Below the pieces are notes generated by a model. It did not search any database and was not told the DNA's origin. It was given only the letters and a program-made list of their open reading frames with translations. DNA of 62,398 bases from Candidatus Ornithomonoglobus intestinigallinarum. GTDB lineage: Bacteria; Bacillota; Clostridia; UBA1381. Within the stretch, counting starts at the first letter, position 1, and every line of letters starts with the position of its first letter. The stretch covers positions 1-62,398 of the forward strand of contig DVLU01000065.1 in assembly GCA_018715365.1 (NCBI GenBank), read 5' to 3'. The translations under genes were made by a program, and so were the position numbers. Shown one piece after another: positions 41,832 through 51,293 of this stretch.

Positions 41832-42743
41832 TTATTTTCTCATATTTTCCTCATTCCAGAACGACTGCACAAGCACAAGACGCTTTTTTTTGCATTCCGA
41901 TATGCACAGGAAATTATTTTTCTTTGAATACAATCTGTAGCGCATACCCTCTACCGCATCGGGCCACGTTATCTGGCAGCCGTTTCTTACGCTGAATGCC
42001 TGGCGCGGAGTGAGATACAGCTTCGGATAGCCCTTGAAAATGTTTTCAACGTTTATAAGCTTCTCCTGAAGCTTGTGGCTCTTTATAAGCTCTCGCACCT
42101 CCTGGAGCGTATATGAATTGTCTATCGTAAACGAATATGATTTCACCCTCTCGAGCTTATTCATATATGCGCCAACGCCGAGCTTCAGTCCTATATCGTG
42201 GCACAGCGTCCTTATGTATGTGCCCTTTGAGCACTCCACCTCTATTTCCACAGTATAGTTTTCCATATCAATATTGAGCACCGAAATTGCCGATATATTT
42301 ATTTTTCTCGGCTTCCTTGCCACCTCAACGCCCTGGCGCGCAAGCTCGTAAAGTTTTTTGCCGTTCTGCTTTATTGCCGAATACATAGGCGGTATCTGCT
42401 CCTGCTCGCCCTGGAAATCGAGTATTGTATCTATTATCTGCTTTTTTGTGCACGTCACTTCACATTCGGTGAGCACCTCGCCCTCGCAGTCATACGTATC
42501 CGTAGTCATTCCGAGCACAAGCTCCGCCCTGTACACTTTATCCGCATCCTGAAGCATTCCCGTGATCTTTGTTGCCACGCCGATACATACCGGCAGCACT
42601 CCCGTTGCGATCGGGTCAAGCGTTCCGGCATGACCGACCTTTGTCAGATGCGTCATGCGGCGCACCACGTTTACAACGTCATGCGACGTAAGCCCCACAG
42701 GTTTGTTTACTATCAGTATCCCGTTCAGATTAGGCACATGCAT
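41832..42743 (-). CDS. truB: TruB, tRNA pseudouridine-55 synthase
   Basis: A 303-residue enzyme: LNGILIVNKPVGLTSHDVV, then the catalytic aspartate in HAGTLDPIATGVLP, and the C-terminal PUA-like region. The ATG lies 19 nt inside the end of nrnA, with AGGAGG and AAGGGA upstream as ribosome sites, indicating coupled translation. Confidence 0.96.
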   Translation of the reverse strand: MHVPNLNGILIVNKPVGLTSHDVVNVVRRMTHLTKVGHAGTLDPIATGVLPVCIGVATKITGMLQDADKVYRAELVLGMTTDTYDCEGEVLTECEVTCTKKQIIDTILDFQGEQEQIPPMYSAIKQNGKKLYELARQGVEVARKPRKINISAISVLNIDMENYTVEIEVECSKGTYIRTLCHDIGLKLGVGAYMNKLERVKSYSFTIDNSYTLQEVRELIKSHKLQEKLINVENIFKGYPKLYLTPRQAFSVRNGCQITWPDAVEGMRYRLYSKKNNFLCISECKKKRLVLVQSFWNEENMRK

Positions 42744-43672
42744 TCCCTTATTATTTCCTCCTTTACCTCTGCCGCCCGAGCGTTTTTAACGCTGCAGCCG
42801 GCAGCCTTTTTGTGACCGCCGCCCCCCATCCGGGCAGCAATGAGCGATACGTCGGCGCCGCCGTTTGAGCGCAGGTTTACGCGCACCTCGCCGCCGAGCT
42901 CCTTTAAGCACACCGCAATCTCCGTTCCGGCAATGCCTCTCGGAATATCAACAAGGTTCGGCGCGTCCGCCTCGGCAATGCCGTAACGCCCGCACATACC
43001 CTCCGGCATTGTGACTACTCTCACCTTTCCGCCGAAGAAGCTTTCCATACCCGACGTGACCTCGGCTTTCAGCTTTGCCGCGGCAAGCGTTTCGCAGTCA
43101 AAAAGCAGCCTTGCCGTTTCGGCGTGGTCTATGCCCGTTTCCATAAGCTCCGCCGCCGCCCGCATCGTATCGGGCGAAACGCACGAAAATTTAAAGCAGC
43201 CCGTATCGGAGCATATTGCCGTATAAAGCTGCGCCGCCGTGCTTTTTGTTATTTTTATTCCGGCGCCTTTAAAAAGCCTGTATAATATTTCCCCCGTTGA
43301 CGACGCGCCGCCGTCAACGTAATTCTCCTCCGCAAAGCGCGTGTTTGAATAATGATGGTCTATATTTACCGAATGGCCTATGCTCTCCATGAGCGCCCTT
43401 CTGGCGCCGAGCCTGTCGGCGTCGCCGCAGTCAAGGCATATGCACAGATCATGATCGTACACGGCGCCGGGGACATATTCCTCATAATCCTTCCCCATAA
43501 AGTCCAGCCTTTGTTCAATGGGCCCGCTCACATAAACGACGGCTTTTTTTCCGTGCTCGCGCAGCACCGACGCAACGGCAAAACACGAGCCGAGCGCGTC
43601 GGGGTCCTCATGGATATGCGCCATAACGGCGGCCGACTTTGCGGAAAGTATTTTTTTTATTACTTCTTCCAT
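42725..43672 (-). CDS. nrnA: NrnA, DHH-family oligoribonuclease/pAp phosphatase
   Basis: A 315-residue DHH-DHHA1 phosphoesterase. Motif I is HEDPDALGS, motif II CLDCGDADRLG, motif III NIDHHYSNTRF, and the DHHA1 C-terminus contains ARMGGGGHKKAAGC. It degrades short RNAs and 3'-phosphoadenosine 5'-phosphate. It sits between rbfA and truB, the usual Firmicutes position. Confidence 0.95.
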   Translation of the reverse strand: MEEVIKKILSAKSAAVMAHIHEDPDALGSCFAVASVLREHGKKAVVYVSGPIEQRLDFMGKDYEEYVPGAVYDHDLCICLDCGDADRLGARRALMESIGHSVNIDHHYSNTRFAEENYVDGGASSTGEILYRLFKGAGIKITKSTAAQLYTAICSDTGCFKFSCVSPDTMRAAAELMETGIDHAETARLLFDCETLAAAKLKAEVTSGMESFFGGKVRVVTMPEGMCGRYGIAEADAPNLVDIPRGIAGTEIAVCLKELGGEVRVNLRSNGGADVSLIAARMGGGGHKKAAGCSVKNARAAEVKEEIIRECMCLI

Positions 43673-43685
43673 AATAACACTAATA

Positions 43686-44021
43686 TCACTTTTTACTTTT
43701 TTTCAGCAGCTCGTCTATCCTTGCGCCGTGCTCTATGGAATGGTCGAGCACAAACACAAATTCCGGCGTATATCTTAAATCTACGCGTTTTCCCATTTCG
43801 CGGCGGACAAAACCGGCGGCGCTCTTTAAGCCCTCAAGCGCCTTTTTCTGCGTCTGCTCGTCGCCCATTACGGAGATATACGCCTTTGCGTAACGGAGGT
43901 CGCTCGTCACGCTTACCGAAACGACGCTTGTCATCATAGGTATGCGCGAATCCTTGAGGTCGCGTATGACAGACGCAAGCTCGCGGCGCACCTCCTCGTT
44001 TATTTTATCTATTCTTGCCAT
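43686..44021 (-). CDS. rbfA: RbfA, 30S ribosome-binding factor
   Basis: A 111-residue KH-like fold protein (INEEVRRELASVIRD at the start; DLRYAKAYISVMGDEQ; LRYTPEFVFVLDHSIEHGARI). It helps mature the 16S rRNA 5' end. It starts 5 nt after infB. Confidence 0.95.
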   Translation of the reverse strand: MARIDKINEEVRRELASVIRDLKDSRIPMMTSVVSVSVTSDLRYAKAYISVMGDEQTQKKALEGLKSAAGFVRREMGKRVDLRYTPEFVFVLDHSIEHGARIDELLKKSKK

Positions 44022-44026
44022 AATGC

Positions 44027-46576
44027 TTACCTTTCAATTTCCTCCATGATAAAGCACTCCAACGTGTCGCCGTCCTTAACGTCGTTAAAGTTTTCTATGC
44101 CTATACCGCATTCAAAGTTTTCGGCAACCTCCTTAACGTCATCTTTAAAACGCCTTAACGAATCTATCTTGCCCTCATGGATGACTATACCGTCGCGCAC
44201 AAGGCGTATTTCGGCATTTCTGCGGATAACGCCCTGCGTAACGTAGCAGCCGGCTATTGTTCCGACGCCCGAAACCTTGAACGTCTGACGAACCTCGGCA
44301 TAGCCCAAAACGGTTTCCTTGAATTCGGGGTCAAGCATACCCTTCATGGCAGCTTCCATTTCCTCTATCGCCTGATATATTACCCTGTAGAGCCTTATAT
44401 CAACGTCATGCTGCTCGGCAAAGCTCAGAGCTCCGGCGTCCGGTCTTACGTTGAAGCCTATGATTATTGCGTTTGACGCATCCGCAAGCATTACGTCCGA
44501 CTCGTTTATCGCACCGACTCCGCCGTGTATCGCCTTTACCCTTACCTCGTCGTTTGAAAGCTTTTCTATAGACTGCCTTACCGCCTCGACGCTTCCCTGT
44601 ACGTCCGCCTTTATGATAACGGAAAGCTCCTTCATGTTGCCCTCGTCTATCTGGCTGAACAGGTTATCGAGAGATACCTTAACGACCTGGTTAAACTTAT
44701 TTTCCTGTATTTCCTGTCTGCGCTGCTCCGCAACGTCGCGCGCAAGCTTTTCGTTTGTTACAACCATAAACCTATCGCCGCCCGACGGGGCCTCGTTAAG
44801 GCCGAGAATCTCAACTGGAGTTGACGGCAGCGCCTGCTTAACGCGGCGTCCCTTATCGTTTACCATCGCCCTTATACGTCCGACAGCCGTTCCGGCTATA
44901 ACAAAATCGCCCGTGTTAAGCGTACCGTTCTGAACAAGTATTGTTGCTATGGGGCCGCGGCTCTTATCTATGCGCGCTTCTATTACGGTACCCTCGGCAG
45001 ATCTGTTCGGATTGGCCTTAAGCTCCGCCATGTCCGCAACAAGCAATACCATTTCAAGCAGCCCGTCTATATTTATATGCTGCTTTGCGCTGACCTCAAC
45101 GCAAACCGTATCGCCGCCCCATTCCTCGGGCACAAGCTCGTATTCCACAAGCGCCTGTTTAACGCGCTCGGGATTTGCTCCCTCTTTGTCTATCTTGTTT
45201 ATTGCAACGATTATCTGAACGCCCGCAGCCTTTGCATGGTTTATCGCCTCAACCGTCTGCGGCATTATGCCGTCGTCTGCGGCAACAACAAGTATTGCTA
45301 TATCGGTTACCTGAGCGCCGCGCGCACGCATCGTTGTGAACGCTTCGTGACCGGGCGTATCGAGGAACGTTATATCGCGGCCGTTTAATTTAACGCTGTA
45401 CGCGCCTATATGCTGCGTTATGCCGCCGGCCTCCGACGTTGTAACGTTTGTGTGGCGTATTGCGTCAAGAAGCGATGTTTTACCGTGATCGACGTGACCC
45501 ATGACAACAACAACCGGCGGTCTTTCAACAAGCTCCTCGGGCTTATCGGGCTCCGGCTGCTCCTGCATAAGCAGGTCTTCCTTTGTGAGAACCACTTCCC
45601 TTGTTGCCGTTATGCCGTAATCGGATGCTATAAGCTCGGCCGTATCAAAGTCTATGCTCTGGTTCATCGTTGCCATAACGCCCAAAAGCATAAGCTTTTT
45701 AACGATTTCGGCGCCCGTTTTGCCTATCTTCGAAGCAAATTCGCCGACAGTTATCGTTTCGGGCAGCTCAACCTCGGTTATTACCTTTACGGGTATTACC
45801 TTCTTCTTATGCGCCGCTTTCTTTGTATCCTTCGCGTTTTCGCGTCCCTGCTTCTTGCGCTTGTTCTTATGTCTGCCGCCGCCGATATTTATATTATCCG
45901 GAACGTAATCTTCTATTCTTTCGCGCTCGTTTATTTTGTCAAGCTCAACGGTTGACGTGCGCGTATCAACATAGCGGTGCTTTCTGTCCTCGGTCTTTAT
46001 AACTATTTCATCGCCGTCGGTTTTCATGCTGTTTATATCAATCTTTGTTCCGCCCTGCTTTTTGGCAGCCGTATGATGTTTTTTGCGCTCGGTGCGCTTT
46101 TGGGCCTCCTCGGCGGCTTTCTTTTCGGCGGCAGCCTTCTTCTCGGCTTCGCGCTTTGCCTTTTCCGCGGCAGCCTTTTCTTCTTCAGCGCGTTTTTTTG
46201 CCAGCTCTGCCGCTTTTTTCTCCTCCGCGGCTTTTCTTGCAGCTTCCTCGGCGGCTCTTTTTTCTTCCTCCGCCTTTCTCTTTGCTTCCTCGGCGGCCTT
46301 TTTCTCCTCCTCGGCGGCTTTTCTTTCTTCCTCAGCTTTCTTTGCTTCGGCTTCGGCCTTTGCCCTGCGCGCCTTTTCGGAAGCCTCCTCGAGCTCCTCG
46401 GGCGTGATCCTGTGCTCGTTTGTGTAAATATCATACACCGCGCCGGCCTCCGCATCGCTCAAAAGGCTTGCAGGCCTCGGTGCATTTATTCCGAATTCGC
46501 CGAGCTTTGCGGAAAGCTCCTTGCTTGTTACGCTTATATCCTTTGCTATATCCTTAAGCTGTATTGTTGACGCCAT
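44027..46576 (-). CDS. infB: Translation initiation factor IF-2
   Basis: An 849-residue protein. The N-terminal IF2 subdomain ([10 protein letters not shown]) is followed by a long Lys/Ala/Glu-rich coiled coil (~60-170), a second IF2_N domain (~272-325), the G domain with GHVDHGKT (360-367), DTPGHEAF and NKID, then domains II-IV. It recruits fMet-tRNA to the 30S subunit. Its start codon shares one base with the rnpM stop. The repetitive coiled coil makes the opposite strand look open over long stretches; those are not genes. Confidence 0.97.
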   Translation of the reverse strand: MASTIQLKDIAKDISVTSKELSAKLGEFGINAPRPASLLSDAEAGAVYDIYTNEHRITPEELEEASEKARRAKAEAEAKKAEEERKAAEEEKKAAEEAKRKAEEEKRAAEEAARKAAEEKKAAELAKKRAEEEKAAAEKAKREAEKKAAAEKKAAEEAQKRTERKKHHTAAKKQGGTKIDINSMKTDGDEIVIKTEDRKHRYVDTRTSTVELDKINERERIEDYVPDNINIGGGRHKNKRKKQGRENAKDTKKAAHKKKVIPVKVITEVELPETITVGEFASKIGKTGAEIVKKLMLLGVMATMNQSIDFDTAELIASDYGITATREVVLTKEDLLMQEQPEPDKPEELVERPPVVVVMGHVDHGKTSLLDAIRHTNVTTSEAGGITQHIGAYSVKLNGRDITFLDTPGHEAFTTMRARGAQVTDIAILVVAADDGIMPQTVEAINHAKAAGVQIIVAINKIDKEGANPERVKQALVEYELVPEEWGGDTVCVEVSAKQHINIDGLLEMVLLVADMAELKANPNRSAEGTVIEARIDKSRGPIATILVQNGTLNTGDFVIAGTAVGRIRAMVNDKGRRVKQALPSTPVEILGLNEAPSGGDRFMVVTNEKLARDVAEQRRQEIQENKFNQVVKVSLDNLFSQIDEGNMKELSVIIKADVQGSVEAVRQSIEKLSNDEVRVKAIHGGVGAINESDVMLADASNAIIIGFNVRPDAGALSFAEQHDVDIRLYRVIYQAIEEMEAAMKGMLDPEFKETVLGYAEVRQTFKVSGVGTIAGCYVTQGVIRRNAEIRLVRDGIVIHEGKIDSLRRFKDDVKEVAENFECGIGIENFNDVKDGDTLECFIMEEIER

Positions 46577-46857
46577 TAAACATCACCCTTTCTTCGTTTT
46601 GGCAGCCCCTCCGCAAGCTCTGCGCAGCAATCGTACAGCTCGCTGCCTGCGGGGCATTTCAGGTGTCTTTCTATCATTTGCTTTTTCCGTGCTTTTTTGA
46701 TGCAGTCGGTGTTCTTGCAAATATACGCGCCTCGTCCGAAACGCTTTTTTTCCATATCCAAGACCGCCGCTCCGTTTTCATTCACTATCCTTATCAGCGT
46801 ATCCTGCGCATACATCGTGCGGCAGGCTATGCACATTCTCTGCGGAGTATGCTTCAT
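46576..46857 (-). CDS. rnpM: RnpM (YlxR), RNA-binding protein
   Basis: A 93-residue protein of the YlxR family. RMCIACR near the start, the GRGAYICKN motif and the two cysteine pairs are typical. Members bind RNA and are reported to modulate RNase P. It is placed between nusA and infB as in most Firmicutes; the usual ylxQ (L7Ae-like) gene that often follows is missing. Confidence 0.93.
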   Translation of the reverse strand: MKHTPQRMCIACRTMYAQDTLIRIVNENGAAVLDMEKKRFGRGAYICKNTDCIKKARKKQMIERHLKCPAGSELYDCCAELAEGLPKRRKGDV

Positions 46858-46860
46858 ACG

Positions 46861-47883
46861 TTACACCGCCGATATGTCTATCTTCCAGCCGGTGAGCTTT
46901 GCCGCAAGCCTTACGTTCTGGCCCGCCTTGCCTATCGCAAGCGAAAGCTGATATTCCGGCACTCCAACGGAAGCGCTGTGCTCTTCCTCGTTTATATCTA
47001 TACGCTCAACCTTTGCCGGGCTCAAAGCGGAGGTTATATACTCCTTCGGATCCTCGCTCCATTTTACGATGTCTATCTTTTCGTTTTTGAGCTCGTCGCC
47101 TATCCGCTGGACTCTTACGCCGCCCTGGCCTATGCACGCGCCCTGCGCGTCTATATCGGGGTTGTTTGAATAAACGGCGATTTTTGTTCTTGAACCGCCC
47201 TCTCTTGCTATGCCCTTTATTTCCACGGTGCCGTCGGCAATCTCGGGGACCTCGGTTTCAAACAGCCGTCTGACAAGCCCGGGATGCGTTCTCGAAAGCA
47301 GTATCTGGGCGCCGCGCGTACCCTGTCTTACGCCGCTCACGTAGCATTTTACAAGCTGGCCGACCTCGTACGTTTCGCCCTTGGGCTGCTCGTTTAACGG
47401 GAGCATGCCCTCCGTTTTGCCTATATCGACAAATACGTTTCCGTGCTCTATCCTTTCTATTTCGCCGACTACTATTTCGTTCGTCTTTTCGTTGTATTCG
47501 CTGTAGATCATGCCTCTTTCGGCTTCGCGTATACGCTGCGTTATTACCTGCTTTGCCGTCATCGCGCTTACGCGGCCGAAATCTCTCGGCGTCACCTCTA
47601 TGTTTACGATGTCGTCTATTTCGTAGCTCGGGTCTATCTTTCTTGCGTCCTCTATATCTATCTCTTCACTGTCCTCAAACACAAGATCGACGACCTTCTT
47701 CTGCGCCATGACCTGAACCTTGCCCGTTTCGCGGTCTATGAACACCTCAACGTTCTGAGATGAATTAAAATTCCGCTTATACGCCGCAACGAGCGCGGCT
47801 TCGAGCGCATCAAATATTACATCCGGGCTCATGCCCTTTTCCTCGCAGAGAGCATGGAGAGCTTCCATCAATTCCTTATTCAT
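46861..47883 (-). CDS. nusA: NusA, transcription termination/antitermination factor
   Basis: A 340-residue protein from the ATG at 47883 (MNKELMEALHALCEEKG), with GGAAAGGA upstream; a TTG at 47895 is in frame but falls on the ribosome site. Order: N-terminal RNA polymerase-binding domain, S1 domain (VGEIERIEHGNVFVDIGKTEGMLP) and two KH domains with GACIGQGGVRVQRI and AIGKAGQNVRLA. It lacks the C-terminal acidic repeats of enteric NusA, as expected for Firmicutes. It may regulate its own operon through the leader hairpin before rimP. Confidence 0.96.
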   Translation of the reverse strand: MNKELMEALHALCEEKGMSPDVIFDALEAALVAAYKRNFNSSQNVEVFIDRETGKVQVMAQKKVVDLVFEDSEEIDIEDARKIDPSYEIDDIVNIEVTPRDFGRVSAMTAKQVITQRIREAERGMIYSEYNEKTNEIVVGEIERIEHGNVFVDIGKTEGMLPLNEQPKGETYEVGQLVKCYVSGVRQGTRGAQILLSRTHPGLVRRLFETEVPEIADGTVEIKGIAREGGSRTKIAVYSNNPDIDAQGACIGQGGVRVQRIGDELKNEKIDIVKWSEDPKEYITSALSPAKVERIDINEEEHSASVGVPEYQLSLAIGKAGQNVRLAAKLTGWKIDISAV

Positions 47884-47962
47884 TTTTTCGACCAATCCTT
47901 TCCGAATATTCTTAATCCGATATAATTAAAATAAAACATTTGTTAAACGCCGGCGGTTATTT

Positions 47963-48430
47963 TCAAAACTCAAACGCCAATCTTATATATGCGGCATCCT
48001 TAACGGGCACCGAAACCGTTCCGCCTTCTGTTTCTATGCTTGCCGTTTTATCCGAAAAGCCGGTGAGCACTCCGGAAAATTCCTTGCCGCAAGCATCGTT
48101 TTCAAGCGGCTTAAACAGCTTTACGTCAACCCTGCGCCCTGTATAATACAGAAACTCGCGCTCTTTTGTGAGCCGTCTGTCCGCGCCGGGCGACGAAACC
48201 TCAAGCGTATAATTGCCGTCTATCGGATCGGCGCTGTCAAGCACGGGGTCAAGCGCTCTTGAAAAGCTTTCGCAGTCGTCTATGCCGACTCCGCCTTCCT
48301 TATCTATATAATAGCGCAGTATATAATCCCCGCCCTCTTTTTTATAGGATACGTCAACTATATACACGCCCTGTTCTTCGGCCGTTTTTTCCGCAAGGGC
48401 AAGCGCCGTTTCCTCTGTCTTGTTTGCCAT
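47963..48430 (-). CDS. rimP: RimP, ribosome maturation factor
   Basis: A 155-residue protein starting at the ATG at 48430 (MANKTEETALALAEKTAEEQG), behind AAAGGAAGTGG; the open frame extends upstream to 48505 but would cover the leader hairpin. The N-terminal alpha/beta part (YILRYYIDKEGGVGIDDC; LEVSSPGADRRLT) and the C-terminal SH3-like barrel are present. It helps 30S assembly and is the first gene of the rimP-nusA-rnpM-infB-rbfA-nrnA-truB-ribF-glmU operon. Confidence 0.94.
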   Translation of the reverse strand: MANKTEETALALAEKTAEEQGVYIVDVSYKKEGGDYILRYYIDKEGGVGIDDCESFSRALDPVLDSADPIDGNYTLEVSSPGADRRLTKEREFLYYTGRRVDVKLFKPLENDACGKEFSGVLTGFSDKTASIETEGGTVSVPVKDAAYIRLAFEF

Positions 48431-48484
48431 GCAAAAGCCACTTCCTTTCTTTGCGGCAGCAGTTTTTTTGTGCCAATTAAAACC

Positions 48485-48511
48485 GAAAGAGTGAGCAAAG
48501 CTCACTCTTTC
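48485..48511 (-). promoter_or_regulatory. Leader hairpin of the rimP-nusA operon, candidate NusA-dependent attenuator
   Basis: The 12-bp perfect stem GAAAGAGTGAGC/GCTCACTCTTTC has a 3-nt loop. On the minus strand it is followed by GGTTTTAATT, a broken T tract. It lies between the operon promoter (48539-48567) and rimP, so it is in the 5' leader rather than only at the end of the upstream gene. It can also terminate read-through from the hydrolase gene. Confidence 0.7.
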
Positions 48512-48538
48512 AGAATAAAATATTCTTGAACGTATGTT

Positions 48539-48567
48539 ATTATATCACACTTTTTGTCTTATTTCAA
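48539..48567 (-). promoter_or_regulatory. Promoter of the rimP-nusA operon
   Basis: On the minus strand, TTGAAA (48562-48567) and TATAAT (48539-48544) have a 17-bp spacer, with a TGA extension directly before the -10. The word GTGTGATATAATA recurs in the yajC promoter. Confidence 0.85.
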
Positions 48568-48612
48568 GACCTTTTTTATATTTTTTACGATATTTTTACG
48601 AGTATTTTTATT

Positions 48613-49146
48613 TTACCGCCTGTTTGACACCCTGACCTGTATACCCTCAAGCACATCGAGCGCTTTTTCCGTAAGCTCCCTGTCCGCGCCGCCCGTAAGC
48701 GATGCGTCAACCGTTATCCGCGCCTGCGGGTATTCCGTTTGGAAAACGACTGCGTTCGATAATACGCATATATTCGAAACAAGCCCCGCAAGCTCTATTT
48801 CGTCAACGTCACCGGGCAGATATTTTCTGACGCTGTCGTCTATTTTAAGCCCGAACGACGTTTTATCAAAGCCGTGCGCGCCGATTTCCTCAAGCGCCGC
48901 CTTTGTTTTTCCGTATATGTCATGGCCGTGCGTGCCTTTTATGCAGTGCGGCACCGGAAGGAGCTTTCCCTCACGCGTGTTAAGATAATCGTCAAAATGC
49001 GTATCGCGCGTAAATATCACATTCCCTCTGCCGTATTCACGGACGCGGGCGGCAATTTTTTCGTCAAGCAGCTCCGCGCCGTCAAAGCCCAGAGCTCCGT
49101 CCACAAAGTCGTTTTGGTAATCCACAACAACAAGCAGCCTTTTCAT
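48613..49146 (-). CDS. Isochorismatase-family cysteine hydrolase (nicotinamidase-like)
   Basis: A 177-residue alpha/beta hydrolase with the full triad D9 (VVVDYQNDFVDGALG), K95 (FDKTSFG) and C127 (GLVSNICVLSNAVV), and the metal-binding D48/H50 (FTRDTHFDDYL) of nicotinamidases. Nicotinamide to nicotinate is the most likely reaction; other amide substrates are possible. It is last in the tsaE-tsaB-rpiB-GH43 gene run. Confidence 0.85.
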   Translation of the reverse strand: MKRLLVVVDYQNDFVDGALGFDGAELLDEKIAARVREYGRGNVIFTRDTHFDDYLNTREGKLLPVPHCIKGTHGHDIYGKTKAALEEIGAHGFDKTSFGLKIDDSVRKYLPGDVDEIELAGLVSNICVLSNAVVFQTEYPQARITVDASLTGGADRELTEKALDVLEGIQVRVSNRR

Positions 49147-49163
49147 TTTAATACCTCGCTTTT

Positions 49164-50117
49164 TTATATATCGTCCGGCACGGGCTCGCCGAATACCGGA
49201 AAACCGTTTTCGTCATAATCAAACGCCTTTGCCCGCGCATGGCGGTTCGGGTCATTGAGCGGATCACCGTTTATTTCCCTGTAATTACGGCTGTGATATA
49301 CAAGCACATCCCTGTCCCCGTCCTTTGTAAAGCTGTTATGTCCCGGCCCGTACTGCGAATTTTTTTCGCTCGTTTCAAACACCGGCCTTTCGCATTTATG
49401 CCACGAGGAAATATCAAGCAGGTCGCTTTTTTCCTCCGCCCAAAGCATACCCATACAATACCGCCAGCTTGTATCCGACGCCGAATATGTAATAAATATT
49501 TTGCCGCCGTGCTTCAAGACGGCAGGCCCTTCGTTCACGGCAAAGCCGCGCCTTTCCCAATCGTATTCGGGCTTGCTTAAAAGCATTTGTTTCCCTTCAA
49601 GCTCCGTCGGCGATTTCATGCGCGCCATATACAAGCATGAGCCGCTGTCATCGTCAAGCTTCTGCGCCCACACGGCATAATGCGAGCCGCCGTTTTCAAA
49701 AACCGTCATATCGAGCGCGAAGCTGTGCTCGCCGGCGCAGGTTTTCACTTCGCCAAGCTCATGCCATTCACCCATTATCGGATCGTCGTCGCCGCACTCA
49801 AGCACATACATTCTGAGATCCCATACATCCTCCGAACCGCCGGCCGCAAAATATACGTACCAGCGTCCGTTTATCCTATGCAGCTCCGGCGCCCAGATAT
49901 GCGAACCCATTGCGCCGCTGAAATGCTTCCTCCAGATTATGTGCGAATTTGCCGTAAGCAGCTCGTTAAGGCTTTTTGCGCGCCTTAATTCAATGCTGTC
50001 ATACTGCGGTATGGTTCCCGTAAAATAGTAATAGCCGTCCGTATGCAGATATACAAACGGGTCCGCACGCTGATAAACGAGCGGGCTTCTGTATCTGTAC
50101 TCGCTGTCCATGTCCAA
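49164..50117 (-). CDS. Glycoside hydrolase family 43, probable alpha-L-arabinofuranosidase or beta-xylosidase
   Basis: A 317-residue five-blade propeller enzyme without a signal peptide. The catalytic base is in QRADPFVYLH, then HIWAPELHRINGRWYVYFAA and NEGPAVLKHGGKIFITYSAS with the acid glutamate; the closing GPGHNSFTKDGDRD motif is typical of one GH43 group. It should release arabinose or xylose from short oligosaccharides in the cytoplasm. It is 11 nt from rpiB, linking sugar release with pentose phosphate isomerisation. Confidence 0.88.
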   Translation of the reverse strand: MDMDSEYRYRSPLVYQRADPFVYLHTDGYYYFTGTIPQYDSIELRRAKSLNELLTANSHIIWRKHFSGAMGSHIWAPELHRINGRWYVYFAAGGSEDVWDLRMYVLECGDDDPIMGEWHELGEVKTCAGEHSFALDMTVFENGGSHYAVWAQKLDDDSGSCLYMARMKSPTELEGKQMLLSKPEYDWERRGFAVNEGPAVLKHGGKIFITYSASDTSWRYCMGMLWAEEKSDLLDISSWHKCERPVFETSEKNSQYGPGHNSFTKDGDRDVLVYHSRNYREINGDPLNDPNRHARAKAFDYDENGFPVFGEPVPDDI

Positions 50118-50128
50118 CCTCTGTAATA

Positions 50129-50581
50129 TTATTCCTCTATTTTGTGTATTTTTGCAATTCTTTCCGCATGGCGTCCGCCCTGGAATTCCGCGTCAAGCCA
50201 CGTATCAACTATCATAAACGCAAGCTCGCGTCCCGTTACTCTGCCGCCGAGACAAATGATATTTGCGTTGTTATGCTCCTTTGCCATCTTTGCGCTGTAT
50301 ACATCCGAGCAAAGCGCCGCGCGTATTCCCTTAAACTTGTTCGCCGCCATAGATATACCGATTCCCGTGCCGCATATGAGTATACCGCGGTCCGAATCCC
50401 CGTTTATGACAGCCTCGCATACAGGGCGGGCGCAGTCGGGATAATCAGCGCTTTTCTCCTCGTAAATGCCGTAATCCTTATACGCTATGCCGTTTTCTTC
50501 AAGATGCTTTACTATATGGTTTTTCAGCTCAAAGCCGCCGTGGTCGCTGCCTATCGCTATCGGTTTTGACTGTTCCGTCAT
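50129..50581 (-). CDS. rpiB: RpiB, ribose-5-phosphate isomerase B
   Basis: A 150-residue protein with the start IAIGSDHGGFELK and the active cysteine in ILICGTGIGISMAANK. It interconverts ribose-5-P and ribulose-5-P; related LacAB/RpiB enzymes can use allose-6-P. Its start overlaps the tsaB stop by 4 nt. Confidence 0.94.
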   Translation of the reverse strand: MTEQSKPIAIGSDHGGFELKNHIVKHLEENGIAYKDYGIYEEKSADYPDCARPVCEAVINGDSDRGILICGTGIGISMAANKFKGIRAALCSDVYSAKMAKEHNNANIICLGGRVTGRELAFMIVDTWLDAEFQGGRHAERIAKIHKIEE

Positions 50582-51288
50582 TGTTTTTGCCCCTTTCGTT
50601 TCCTGTCCAATTCCTGCTCCGCCTGCGATTTTTTAAGATACAGCGGCTCAAGCTCATGATAGTCGCCCGGCGCGCCGTTTTTGAATTTATTGAAAGCGCA
50701 GTACGCCGCCGACGATGCTCTTTGCAGGTTTGCTCCCGGAGGCGCAAAAAATGCTTTATCGCCGAGCGTTTCTTTTAAATATTCCCTGTGCACCGCCGCG
50801 CCGTCGCCGACAAACGCAACGTCCAGAAGCTCCCCGCAGCCCGCGGCGCACTCCTCGATTGTTGACGGCTCCGGAGCTTCAAGCTCCTTTATGATGCCGT
50901 CGTATATATACGACGCCGTATAAACCCTGTTTTTCCCCGCCGCCATGACCGGCACGATAATATGCTCGCAAAACGGCAGATTATACGCAAGGCTCTCAAG
51001 CGAATTAACGCCCACGGCCGGTTTGCCGCACGCATGGGCAAACGCCTTTGCCGCGGCAACGCCTATGCGTATGCCCGTAAACGAGCCGGGGCCGTTTACC
51101 GCGGCGAACAGATCGATGTCGCTTATATCAAGGCCGGCGTCCCTTAAAACGGCATCGACCATAACCATTATTTTCTGCGAATGCGTTTTCTTTTTATTGT
51201 TTACCGTGTATTCGGCAAGAAGCTTTTCATCATCAGCAACGGCCGCCGACGCGGCGTCCGACGATGTGTCTATGGCAAGAATTTTCAT
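50578..51288 (-). CDS. tsaB: TsaB, tRNA N6-threonylcarbamoyladenosine synthesis protein
   Basis: A 236-residue ASKHA-fold protein from the ATG at 51288 (MKILAIDTSSDAASAAV) with CGGAGA upstream. NGPGSFTGIRIGVAAAKAFA is the family motif. TsaB pairs with TsaD and TsaE to make the t6A modification of ANN-decoding tRNAs. It begins 5 nt after the tsaE stop. The rimI gene often found next is absent, and tsaD is not in the window. Confidence 0.94.
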   Translation of the reverse strand: MKILAIDTSSDAASAAVADDEKLLAEYTVNNKKKTHSQKIMVMVDAVLRDAGLDISDIDLFAAVNGPGSFTGIRIGVAAAKAFAHACGKPAVGVNSLESLAYNLPFCEHIIVPVMAAGKNRVYTASYIYDGIIKELEAPEPSTIEECAAGCGELLDVAFVGDGAAVHREYLKETLGDKAFFAPPGANLQRASSAAYCAFNKFKNGAPGDYHELEPLYLKKSQAEQELDRKRKGQKQ

Positions 51289-51293
51289 ATTTT

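Noticed and set aside
45977..46570. Leucine/phenylalanine-rich open frames opposite infB
   Set aside because: They arise from the Lys/Ala/Glu coiled-coil repeat of IF-2 read backwards; all three opposite frames stay open there.
48431..48505. N-terminal extension of rimP
   Set aside because: The extra 25 codons would run across the leader hairpin and are not part of the RimP fold; the ATG at 48430 has a clear ribosome site.
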